Source: Ulvibacter algarum (lineage in GTDB: Bacteria > Bacteroidota > Bacteroidia > Flavobacteriales > Flavobacteriaceae). From it: DNA of 64,000 bases. Below the pieces are notes generated by a model that was not told where the DNA came from, did no database searches, and saw only the letters and a list, made by a program, of their open reading frames with translations. Positions 8,538 through 16,651 of this stretch are shown here, in pieces (position 1 is the stretch's first letter; each line of letters begins with the position of its first letter). The translations under genes were made by a program, and so were the position numbers. The DNA is taken from NCBI GenBank assembly GCA_947488905.1, contig CANLBJ010000009.1, positions 1 through 64,000 of the forward strand. Reading direction: 5' to 3'.

Positions 8538-9287
8538 ATGAAAAATATATTTAAAATTTCCGGAGTACTTTTTGTTGCAATAGTGACGATGTTTGCTTGT
8601 GAGACAGATGACACTACCACTGAAGAACAGGAGCAAGAAGAAACAGTTTTAACAGAACTACACGCTGCGTTTTCTGCATTTAATACAGAGGCTACTACTA
8701 TTTATCTAGATGGATCAAATGTTGTTATAGAAACCACAGGATTACCTAATCACGAAACGGTGTATTGGGGAGAAGATCATCCTCTTTATATGGAAGAACC
8801 AGGTGTTGAGTTAACTCCTTCTATTATGTCAAGCAATAATAACGCAGTGACTATTACTGTAGATGGTACACCAAACTTGACAGGGAGTACAGTGTCTACA
8901 CAATTAAATACTATAGGTATTGCTGTAAGTGGTGCTTCTATATTTAATGATCAAGAAGGTGGTGGGACTTTAGATCAAGCTGCAGGTAGTTTAGACTGGA
9001 CGGGAGCACATATAGGGCCAGGTGTGTATCACTATCATTTAGAGCCAAAAGCTTTTACAAATGATGATGATAACCTAGCAGGAATTTTACTTGATGGTGT
9101 TTTTCTCTACGGAAGAAAATGCAATAGTACGGGTACATACCCTACAGATCTTGATGCTTCTGGTGGGCATACAACTACTACTCAATATACGGTAGGTGAA
9201 GAAGAATATCACTATCATATAATAAACGAATTATATTCTAACACAGGTTCATATATTGCTTTTGCGGGACCTTACCAAGGTTATTAA
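8538..9287 (+). CDS. YHYH-domain lipoprotein (third of three)
   Basis: A 249-residue lipoprotein with a lipobox near residue 21 (TMFAC) and an acidic Thr/Glu linker. The YHYH domain includes a GIAVSG segment, GVYHYHLEP, an LAGILLDGVFLYGRKC segment and a second motif, EEYHYHIIN. It has two Tyr-His motifs, like the protein at 4555, and lacks the Gly-rich tail. It is followed within 10 bases by the MORN-repeat lipoprotein and then the SCO1-like gene, making a compact three-gene unit. A metal-related role is inferred from these neighbours. Confidence 0.85.
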   Translation: MKNIFKISGVLFVAIVTMFACETDDTTTEEQEQEETVLTELHAAFSAFNTEATTIYLDGSNVVIETTGLPNHETVYWGEDHPLYMEEPGVELTPSIMSSNNNAVTITVDGTPNLTGSTVSTQLNTIGIAVSGASIFNDQEGGGTLDQAAGSLDWTGAHIGPGVYHYHLEPKAFTNDDDNLAGILLDGVFLYGRKCNSTGTYPTDLDASGGHTTTTQYTVGEEEYHYHIINELYSNTGSYIAFAGPYQGY

Positions 9288-9296
9288 TTGATTACT

Positions 9297-9911
9297 ATGA
9301 AATTTTATCTTCTTTTAATTCTTCAGGTTTTTTTATTGGCTAGCTGCAATGACGGCTCTGTTGATGAAATGGCTATTATTGATAATCAGGCATTGGTTAT
9401 TGATGAGGTTGAGGTGTTAAAAGGAGATTTAACTCTTAATCAAATAGAAGGAAAATGGTATTATAATAATGTGCCTTATTCTGGGTACTCGCTTCGTTAT
9501 TATCCTAATGACACCTTAGCAGAAAGGTTAGGGTATGTAAATGGTAAACGAGAAGGTATTGCCAGAAAATGGTCAGAAAATGGCGTATTGCGTATTGAGT
9601 CTTATTATAAAAAAAACCGATTAGACAGTGTTTATAAAAGTTGGTGGGAAAACGGAATGTTATCTGCAGAAGCTAATTATGTAAATGGTATAAAACAAGG
9701 AGAAGAAAGAGAGTGGTATGCAACGGGACAACTTGCAAAACAAAGACAACTTGTTGATGGTGCTGAGAACGGGATGCAAAAAGCCTGGTTGCAAAATGGA
9801 AAATTATACATTAACTACGAAGCTAAAAATGGAAGAATTTTTGGTATGCTAAGAGCAAATTCGTGTACACAATTAAAAGATGAAGTTATTATTAGAGATA
9901 AAAAGATATAA
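9297..9911 (+). CDS. MORN-repeat (YwqK-like) lipoprotein
   Basis: About 204 residues. The ATG at 9297 starts a lipoprotein signal (MKFYLLLILQ, lipobox LLASC); a TTG three codons earlier is less likely. The body carries three to four MORN_2-type repeats of the form NGxxxGxxxxWxxNGxL, e.g. NGKREGIARKWSENGVL and NGMLSAEANYVNG. Such proteins are often labelled YwqK-family antitoxins, but in Bacteroidota they are usually exported repeat proteins of unknown role. Its 3' end overlaps the SCO1-like gene by 32 bases, so the two are tightly coupled. Confidence 0.82.
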   Translation: MKFYLLLILQVFLLASCNDGSVDEMAIIDNQALVIDEVEVLKGDLTLNQIEGKWYYNNVPYSGYSLRYYPNDTLAERLGYVNGKREGIARKWSENGVLRIESYYKKNRLDSVYKSWWENGMLSAEANYVNGIKQGEEREWYATGQLAKQRQLVDGAENGMQKAWLQNGKLYINYEAKNGRIFGMLRANSCTQLKDEVIIRDKKI

Positions 9912-10572
9912 GCTGTTATTGCTATTTTTACTTACTGTAGTAATAGGCTGTAATGATGCGATTAAAAAAGAAAACATTATAGTTTCTGAAACGAGCAGAA
10001 CTGAATACTTGCCCTACTATAATGAAGAATCTTTTACACCAAACTGGTTAACGCCAGGTTCTAAAGAAGAGCAGGGTTTTCACAAAATACCAGACTTTAA
10101 TTTAGTGAATCAACTAGGTGAACCTGTAACGCTACAAACATTTGATGACAAAATTTATGTAACAGATTTTTTCTTTACTATCTGTCCAGGTATTTGCCCA
10201 CAGATGACAGATAATATGTACAAGCTACAAGAAGAGTTTAAAGATGATACAGATGTTTTATTGCTATCACATTCTGTGATGCCGTCTACAGATACTGTTT
10301 CTGCATTAAAAGAATATGCAGAAATACACGATGTTATTGATAATAAATGGCATTTAGTTACTGGAGATAAAAATGAAATATACGAACTTGGAAGAGATCA
10401 TTATTTTGTAGAAAATGACCTAGGAGTTCCAAAAAACATTGATGATTTTTTACATACCGAAAACTTTTTGCTTATTGACAAAAACAAACATATTAGAGGT
10501 ATATACAATGGTTTAAACAGAGCATCCATTGCACAATTGATAACAGATATAAATGCGCTACAAATAGAATAA
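9880..10572 (+). CDS. SCO1/SenC family copper-binding thioredoxin-fold lipoprotein
   Basis: A 230-residue exported protein with a lipobox (VVIGC, Cys24). The thioredoxin-like domain contains the metal-binding motif CPGIC (Cys102 and Cys106) and the distal histidine (about residue 192, FLHTENF), the three ligands used by SCO proteins to bind copper. SCO proteins deliver copper to the CuA site of cytochrome oxidase or act as thiol reductases. No oxidase genes are adjacent. It is coupled to the MORN-repeat and YHYH lipoprotein genes, which hints that those proteins act in copper or redox handling at the cell surface. Confidence 0.9.
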   Translation: MKLLLEIKRYKLLLLFLLTVVIGCNDAIKKENIIVSETSRTEYLPYYNEESFTPNWLTPGSKEEQGFHKIPDFNLVNQLGEPVTLQTFDDKIYVTDFFFTICPGICPQMTDNMYKLQEEFKDDTDVLLLSHSVMPSTDTVSALKEYAEIHDVIDNKWHLVTGDKNEIYELGRDHYFVENDLGVPKNIDDFLHTENFLLIDKNKHIRGIYNGLNRASIAQLITDINALQIE

Positions 10573-10584
10573 TAACAATTTTTT

Positions 10585-11196
10585 TTATCTGTCTCTAAAA
10601 AGTTTTTTAATAGCAACCAAGAGTTCGGCTTCTAGTTTGTTTAAAGATTTTGGATCTGTAGCTTTTAAAGTAGTAGCAGCAATAGGTTTATCTTCAGATG
10701 ACACTGCAATGTCATAAACTGCAGCTTCTATGGTATAAGTCGTTAATTTCTCAGTTTTATACTCTAGTTCATCATCACTTTTTCCATTTAATTTTAATGG
10801 TTCTAGAGTATTAAAATAATTGTGTAATGATTTTGCATACACCGTATCTATACTCAACGATTTTTGTGAAGCTATCAATACTTTATCAATGTTTTGCTTT
10901 TTGCATTCTAAAATAAACTGCTTAATTTCTTCTTGAGAGCGACTTTCTTTATGCTCAATTTCAGGAAATAACTCGTGCATTTTTAATGTAGAAATACCTT
11001 CTGAAATAAGAACCATTGACACTTTGTCTTCAAAATCTTCCTGCAGTGCTCTATCTTTTGTACTTGCAAAGACTAAAATACGATCAATTTTTTGTGTTTT
11101 AAAGGCTTCAGATTGCCATTGTGACGGGACTGTTTTTGAAGTTGAACAACTAGTACAAATAATAAAAGCAAGTAAGAGAAGCGTAGTAGTTTTCAT
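10585..11196 (-). CDS. lipoprotein of unknown function
   Basis: About 203 residues from the ATG at 11196 (MKTTTLLLLAFIICTSC), which gives a lipoprotein signal. The frame runs upstream to 11277 but those residues do not resemble coding sequence. The mature part alternates predicted helices and strands (DRILVFAST, DKVLIASQ), suggesting a Rossmann-like fold that may bind a small ligand. I cannot name a family. It is convergent with the SCO1-like gene, with only 12 bases between the stop codons. Confidence 0.7.
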   Translation of the reverse strand: MKTTTLLLLAFIICTSCSTSKTVPSQWQSEAFKTQKIDRILVFASTKDRALQEDFEDKVSMVLISEGISTLKMHELFPEIEHKESRSQEEIKQFILECKKQNIDKVLIASQKSLSIDTVYAKSLHNYFNTLEPLKLNGKSDDELEYKTEKLTTYTIEAAVYDIAVSSEDKPIAATTLKATDPKSLNKLEAELLVAIKKLFRDR

Positions 11197-11420
11197 AAGA
11201 AAATGTTTTGAGCAAGATACAAAAAAACGAATTTTAAAAAGTAGAAAATGATTCGCTGAATAAAACAAGCCATTCACTTAATATTGAATGTAAATTGTTG
11301 ATAAGTTGGATTATACCTTTAAATTGTAATTAACTTTGACACTATAATTAAGAATGTTTTGCCTAATCTAGATAAATTTAGATTGTCATTACAGTATAAA
11401 TAATTAATCAACCTAATAAA

Positions 11421-13736
11421 ATGAAAAAACAAATTACCAAGCTATTCAGTTTTCTTCTATTAATTGTAGGATTTGCAACTGCAAACGCTCAAGATTTTTA
11501 TGATATTAATACCATCCAGACCATAGAGATTGTTTTTGCTCAGGATAACTGGGACGCACTACTAGATGCAGAAAAGGCTGGAGACAATAATTACACAGAA
11601 GCAGAGTCTGTTACTATCAATGGAGAGCTTTTTGAACAAGTAGGGGTTAAGTATAAGGGTAATAGCTCATACAATGCAAATTCTAATAAAAATCCATTTC
11701 ATATAGAGCTAGATACGTATGTAGATCAAGATTATGAAGGGTATAAAGATATTAAACTAGCAAACGTTTATTTTGATCCATCATTTGTAAGAGAAACAGT
11801 TTCTTATAATATAGCAAGACAGTATATGGATGCTCCAGAGGCAAATTATGCTAACGTGTATGTAAATGGCAATTTAATGGGTTTATATACAAACACAGAG
11901 GCTATTACAAAAACATTTGTAGATGATAGATTTGGCTCAAAAGATAATGCGTTTTTTAGTTGTAGCCCACCAGATGGTGCAGGGCCACAAAGTCAAAACT
12001 TACCTAATTTAGAATATTTAGGGACAAGTATTTCTAGTTATGATGATGCTTATGAGATTAAATCTGACGATGATGATGATCCAACAGTTGCAGTTGCAGA
12101 CTGGAATGACTTAATAGAGCTTACAGACATATTAGACAGTGACATTGATAATATAGAGTCTGTTCTTGATGTAGATAGAGCATTATGGATGCTAGCTTTT
12201 GATAATGTACTTGTAAATCTTGATAGTTATATTGGTCAGTTTAAGCAAAATTATTACTTGTATCAAACAGATTATAACGTTTTTAATCCTGTAGTTTGGG
12301 ATTTAAATATGTCTTTTGGAACATTCTCACAAACTGGTGAAGGTGGCCCTCAGGGAGGATTAAATTCTACTACTGCTAAGGCTCAAATGGATCACCTGTT
12401 ACATGATACAAGTTCAGATTTCCCATTAGTATCTAAACTACTTGCAGTGCCTCGTTACAAAAAAATGTACCTAGCGCATTTTAAAACAATACTTACAGAA
12501 AATATTACAAACTCTGCATACCTAACTATGGCAAATGATTATCAAGCTATTGTAGATGCAGCAGTACAAGCAGACACAAATAAGTTTTATACTTACACTC
12601 AGTTTTTAGGCAATATAACAACAGATTATTCTTTAGGGATGAACACAGCTGCAGGACTTCAAAATTTAATGGATGCACGTGGTACTTATTTATCTGGATT
12701 GTCAGATTTTACAGTTACACAACCTTCTATATCAAATCTAGCAGTATCTAGTTCAGATATCACAGTAGGTGATGCCATAACATTTACTGCAACAGTTACA
12801 AACAACAATTCAGACGCTGTTTTATTTGGGTACAGAACAAACCAGCACGCACCTTTTACAAGCGTAGAAATGTTTGATGATGGTGCACATAATGATGGTG
12901 CCGCAGGTGATAATGTATATGGAGCTATCTATACCGTAACTAATGATTACACACAATACTATTTTTATGCAGAGAATAACAACATAGGAGTATTCTCACC
13001 TGCAAGAGCGCAACACGAGTTTTATACAATCAATGCTTTTTACACACCATTACCAGTAGGAGATCTTGTGATTAATGAAATAATGGCTTCAAACGAAACT
13101 ATCGTTGCAGATCAAGATGGCGAGTTTGATGACTGGATAGAACTATATAATAATAGCAATGAAACCTTAAACCTTGACGGCTTATATTTATCTGATGATC
13201 CAGATGATTTATTAGTATGGGAGTTTCCTGACGGTCTTACATTAGCCCCAGATAGTTATTTAATTATTTGGTGTGATAAGGATGAAGATCAAGACGGTCT
13301 ACACGCAGATTTAAAATTTTCTTCTGGTGGTGAAAGTGCGATTCTATCTTATGCAGATGGTACTGTAATAGAAAATATTGAGTTTGGTGAGCAAGAAGAT
13401 GATATGGGATATGCAAGAATACCTAACGGGACGGGAGATTTTGTTATCAAGCAAGCAACCTTTGGTATCAACAATGAGATTGTATTAGGTGTAGATAGTA
13501 GTTTATTAACTTCTGAAATAGTCTATTACCCAAACCCAGTTAACAACATTTTAAACATAGAAAATAAAGATGGAAACATCACATCTATAAAAGCACACTC
13601 ACTTTTAGGACAGCTGTTATTTTCTGAAACTTACAATCCAGCATCATTGATAACGATAGATGTATCTAGCTTTTCTAAAGGAACTTATTTCTTTACAATA
13701 AATGATAGTAAAGTAATTAAAGTGCTTAAAAACTAA
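11421..13736 (+). CDS. CotH-kinase/lamin-tail domain protein exported by T9SS
   Basis: A 771-residue secreted protein with a signal peptide ending near ANAQ. A CotH-like atypical kinase domain (about residues 30-430) shows VKYKGNSSYN, KLANVYFDPSFVRE and a central DLNMSFGTF. A beta-sandwich segment follows (about 430-560), then a lamin-tail domain (about 560-690, VINEIMASNE, DDWIELYNNSNETLNLDGLYLSDD). The end is a type IX secretion type A sorting domain (YYPNPVNNILNIE, GTYFFTIND). CotH proteins can phosphorylate secreted proteins; activity here is untested. The gene stands alone, with a strong terminator downstream. Confidence 0.9.
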   Translation: MKKQITKLFSFLLLIVGFATANAQDFYDINTIQTIEIVFAQDNWDALLDAEKAGDNNYTEAESVTINGELFEQVGVKYKGNSSYNANSNKNPFHIELDTYVDQDYEGYKDIKLANVYFDPSFVRETVSYNIARQYMDAPEANYANVYVNGNLMGLYTNTEAITKTFVDDRFGSKDNAFFSCSPPDGAGPQSQNLPNLEYLGTSISSYDDAYEIKSDDDDDPTVAVADWNDLIELTDILDSDIDNIESVLDVDRALWMLAFDNVLVNLDSYIGQFKQNYYLYQTDYNVFNPVVWDLNMSFGTFSQTGEGGPQGGLNSTTAKAQMDHLLHDTSSDFPLVSKLLAVPRYKKMYLAHFKTILTENITNSAYLTMANDYQAIVDAAVQADTNKFYTYTQFLGNITTDYSLGMNTAAGLQNLMDARGTYLSGLSDFTVTQPSISNLAVSSSDITVGDAITFTATVTNNNSDAVLFGYRTNQHAPFTSVEMFDDGAHNDGAAGDNVYGAIYTVTNDYTQYYFYAENNNIGVFSPARAQHEFYTINAFYTPLPVGDLVINEIMASNETIVADQDGEFDDWIELYNNSNETLNLDGLYLSDDPDDLLVWEFPDGLTLAPDSYLIIWCDKDEDQDGLHADLKFSSGGESAILSYADGTVIENIEFGEQEDDMGYARIPNGTGDFVIKQATFGINNEIVLGVDSSLLTSEIVYYPNPVNNILNIENKDGNITSIKAHSLLGQLLFSETYNPASLITIDVSSFSKGTYFFTINDSKVIKVLKN

Positions 13737-13755
13737 AAGCATAAATACTATTCAT

Positions 13756-13790
13756 AAAAAAAGCTTCGCAAATCTGCGAAGCTTTTTTTG
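13756..13790. terminator. bidirectional rho-independent terminator
   Basis: The perfect 10-bp stem AAGCTTCGCA/TGCGAAGCTT has a 4-base loop and is flanked by an A run on the left and a T run on the right. It lies between the CotH gene (plus) and the sensor kinase gene (minus), so it can end both transcripts. Confidence 0.9.
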
Positions 13791-13837
13791 TTTATTATTG
13801 ATTAGTTAGTGCTTAATGTTCATTAAGATTTATACTG

Positions 13838-15049
13838 TTAATGAATTTTTTTCACAGAAAATTCAAAAGTAGTACCTGTACCAAGTTCAGATTTTACGTG
13901 AATGGTACCACCTAGACTATTCACTATTTTTTTTACAGTAGAGAGACCTATTCCATTACCTTTTTGACCATTTCTATCTACATTATCTAGTGTGGTAAAA
14001 AGATCAAACACACTATCTAACTTTTCTTGGGGTATGCCTACACCATTGTCTGTAATAGTAAAGAGATAATAATCTTCTTTTTTGGTGCACTCTATGTTTA
14101 TTACAATTCGGTCTTTGTCGTTATATTTAATACTGTTTCCTATAAGGTTTAAAAAAATCTGTTCTAGAGCCGCTCTATTACAAATAATGTCAATGTTCTT
14201 ATCAGGAAAATGAATCTCACAATCAAGATTAATGTTTAATAGATCTACTATTTCTTCAAGTAAATGGTGTATATCAAATATTTCAGATATCTCATTAGAG
14301 TGTTTATCACTCTCATAATGTTCAAGAAGACCAGTAATGTATTCACTAAGAGTAAAAGAAGATTGTTTTAAATACTGTAAATATTCTAGGGCAGTAACAT
14401 CTAATAGCTTACCATATTTCGCCTTTAAAATATCTGTAGTAAGTATAATATTTGCAAGTGGCATCTTCATATCATGAGAGACGATACCAGCAAAGTTTTT
14501 TAATTCTTTATTTTTTAATTCTAATAGTTTTTGACTTTCTAATAATTTTTCATTTGCTGCATGAAGCTCAATAAGTTTTATTACCTGCTTTGCTAAAATT
14601 TGTAAACTATTTAACTGTTTTTGGTTTAAGTTATTAGCTTTATGGTCAATAACGCATAGGGTTCCTAGGCGGTATCCATTAGAGTCTATTAAACAAACAC
14701 CAGCATAAAATATTATTGGCTTCTCAGAAACATTAGCATAAGGGTGATCTATAAAGCGGTCATCAGCCTTTGTGTTTTTAATTATAAAGACAGGTTGCTC
14801 ATTGCTAACTGCAAAACTACAAAAGGAAAGATTTTTATCGCTAGAGCAAATATTTAAACCATTAGCAGATTTAAACCAGACTTCTTTTTCATCAACAAAT
14901 GATATTAAAGAAACAGGAAGACCGGTTATACTTCGTGCAATATCTGTTATTTGATCAAAGTCTTCATGCTGTGTTGTGTTTAAAATACCATAACTATGTA
15001 AGGCTTCTAATCTTTTATTTTCATTAAGAGGGATTACCGGTTCTATCAT
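13838..15049 (-). CDS. cytoplasmic GAF-domain sensor histidine kinase
   Basis: A 403-residue kinase with no membrane segment. A GAF domain (about residues 25-160) contains several cysteines (GLNICSSDK, SFCSF, GVCLID, LGTLCVID). A short coiled-coil follows, then a HisKA domain with phospho-acceptor H192 in SHDMKMPL. The HATPase domain shows NLIGNSIKYND, DNGVGIP and GNGIGLSTVKK. No response regulator is adjacent, so it is an orphan kinase. The Cys-rich GAF domain may sense redox state or a small ligand, but this is inference. Confidence 0.92.
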   Translation of the reverse strand: MIEPVIPLNENKRLEALHSYGILNTTQHEDFDQITDIARSITGLPVSLISFVDEKEVWFKSANGLNICSSDKNLSFCSFAVSNEQPVFIIKNTKADDRFIDHPYANVSEKPIIFYAGVCLIDSNGYRLGTLCVIDHKANNLNQKQLNSLQILAKQVIKLIELHAANEKLLESQKLLELKNKELKNFAGIVSHDMKMPLANIILTTDILKAKYGKLLDVTALEYLQYLKQSSFTLSEYITGLLEHYESDKHSNEISEIFDIHHLLEEIVDLLNINLDCEIHFPDKNIDIICNRAALEQIFLNLIGNSIKYNDKDRIVINIECTKKEDYYLFTITDNGVGIPQEKLDSVFDLFTTLDNVDRNGQKGNGIGLSTVKKIVNSLGGTIHVKSELGTGTTFEFSVKKIH

Positions 15050-15155
15050 AATAAAATGAACAAGCTTATTCTAATATTAATAGGCTAGTTTAATACAAAT
15101 GTAGCTTATTTTAAGATAAGTTTAACATAACCAGTTAATATGCTATCATATGGGG

Positions 15156-15938
15156 TTAAAAAGTTTCAAAAGCACCAAGTCCAAATAAGGCAAAGTCATA
15201 TTTAACGGGGTCTAGAGGATCTAGTTTTCTTAAGGCTGTATCTAGCTCTAATAATGCTTTACCGTCATTTTGTTTTCTCTTTAATAATTTCAATTCTCGT
15301 GCTATTCTTCCGCTATGTACATCCAGTGGGCAAGATAGGGTAGCGGGTTGTATAGAATTCCATAACCCAAAATCTACCCCATTATTATCTTTACGTACCA
15401 TCCATCTTAAGTACATATTAATTCTTTTTGCTGCAGAGTTTTTTAAAGGATCACTCACGTGTTTTTCAGTTCTATCTTGATGTGATAAAGAGAAAAATAT
15501 TTTTTTAAATGCAGAGATTGCTGGTTGTGTTGATAGCTTGCCTTCCGTAGTGAAAGTTTCCGAAGTATGTTTTGTAAACACACCCTCTAAGCCTTCATGA
15601 TTTTTATAAATATGTTGCAAGCCGATAAAAAAATAATGTAAATCTCCAGCGTTAAATGTGCGATGCACAAAGTTGAGGTGTGATGCATCTTTCTTGTCAT
15701 ATTCCATCACAAAATCAAAGGGAGAGTTTCCCATAATCTCGCAAAGCCTGTGACCGTTTTTAATAATGCTTTTACGATTTCCCCAAGCTATTGTGGCCAT
15801 TAAAAACCCAATAATCTCAATATCTTCTTTACCGGTAAATAGGTGGGGTATTTGAATAGGATCTGTATCTATAAATTTTGGACTATTATAGATTTCTACT
15901 TTTTGGTCTAGATATTCTTTTAATAATTCACGTTTCAT
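15156..15938 (-). CDS. TIGR02757 (DUF2400) family protein
   Basis: A 260-residue protein typical of the TIGR02757 family, widespread in Bacteroidota. Its helical fold is related to DNA glycosylases. The conserved end has DVHSGRIARELKLL, RKLDPLDPVKYDFALFGLG and, earlier, FLMATIAWGNRKSI. It begins on the base after the ABC-ATPase stop codon, so the two are co-translated. The function is unknown; the relation to base-excision glycosylases is family knowledge. Confidence 0.88.
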   Translation of the reverse strand: MKRELLKEYLDQKVEIYNSPKFIDTDPIQIPHLFTGKEDIEIIGFLMATIAWGNRKSIIKNGHRLCEIMGNSPFDFVMEYDKKDASHLNFVHRTFNAGDLHYFFIGLQHIYKNHEGLEGVFTKHTSETFTTEGKLSTQPAISAFKKIFFSLSHQDRTEKHVSDPLKNSAAKRINMYLRWMVRKDNNGVDFGLWNSIQPATLSCPLDVHSGRIARELKLLKRKQNDGKALLELDTALRKLDPLDPVKYDFALFGLGAFETF

Positions 15939-16592
15939 TTAGCCTACAATCTTCCCGTCTTGCATTACTAGTTTACGGTCTGCCATATTTGCTAAATCTT
16001 CATTATGAGTAACAATAACAAAGGTTTGCCCAAACTCATCTCTCAATTTAAAAAACAAATTATGGAGATTTTCAGCGCTTTCGCTATCTAGATTTCCGCT
16101 AGGTTCATCTGCTAGAATTATCGCAGGATTATTAATAAGTGCTCGAGCGACAGCAACACGTTGTTGCTCTCCTCCAGAAAGCTCACTAGGCTTATGGCCC
16201 TCTCTGTGAGATACCCCTAAAAATGCGAGTAATTCTTTGGCTCTTTTTTCTGCTTCTGCTTTAGGTGTTTTTTTTATAAATGCAGGGATACAAACGTTTT
16301 CTAAAGCCGTAAACTCTGGTAGCAGTTGATGAAATTGAAAAATAAAGCCTAGATTTTCATTTCTGAAACGTGCCAACTCTTTACTATTTAGGTCTTTTAA
16401 TGAAGTGTTGTTAATAGTTAACTTCCCTTCTGGAAAAGTATCTAAAGTTCCTAAAATTTGTAGTAACGTTGTTTTTCCTGCTCCAGAAGCACCAACAATA
16501 GAGACAATCTCGCCTTTTTTAATGTGAAGATTTACACCTTTTAATACGTGAAGGTCTCCGTAATATTTATGAATATTTTCTCCTAGAATCAT
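15939..16592 (-). CDS. LolD-like ABC transporter ATP-binding protein
   Basis: A 217-residue ABC ATPase with Walker A (GASGAGKTT), Q-loop ([12 protein letters not shown]), signature [15 protein letters not shown], Walker B ([14 protein letters not shown]) and the switch His (VTHNE). Sequence and length match the MacB/LolD subgroup, which powers lipoprotein release or peptide export. No permease gene is next to it, as is common for Bacteroidota lolD-like genes, so the partner must be elsewhere. It directly precedes the TIGR02757 gene with no intergenic base. Confidence 0.9.
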   Translation of the reverse strand: MILGENIHKYYGDLHVLKGVNLHIKKGEIVSIVGASGAGKTTLLQILGTLDTFPEGKLTINNTSLKDLNSKELARFRNENLGFIFQFHQLLPEFTALENVCIPAFIKKTPKAEAEKRAKELLAFLGVSHREGHKPSELSGGEQQRVAVARALINNPAIILADEPSGNLDSESAENLHNLFFKLRDEFGQTFVIVTHNEDLANMADRKLVMQDGKIVG

Positions 16593-16651
16593 ACGTTATC
16601 TTAAAAAACGAAAGTAACAATTAAAGATTGTAAAGCAAAATGTGAGTATGA

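Noticed and set aside
9297-9911. Antitoxin of a YwqK-type toxin-antitoxin pair
   Set aside because: The label comes from MORN-repeat similarity only. The protein is a lipoprotein and no toxin gene is adjacent; the neighbours are YHYH and SCO1-like genes.
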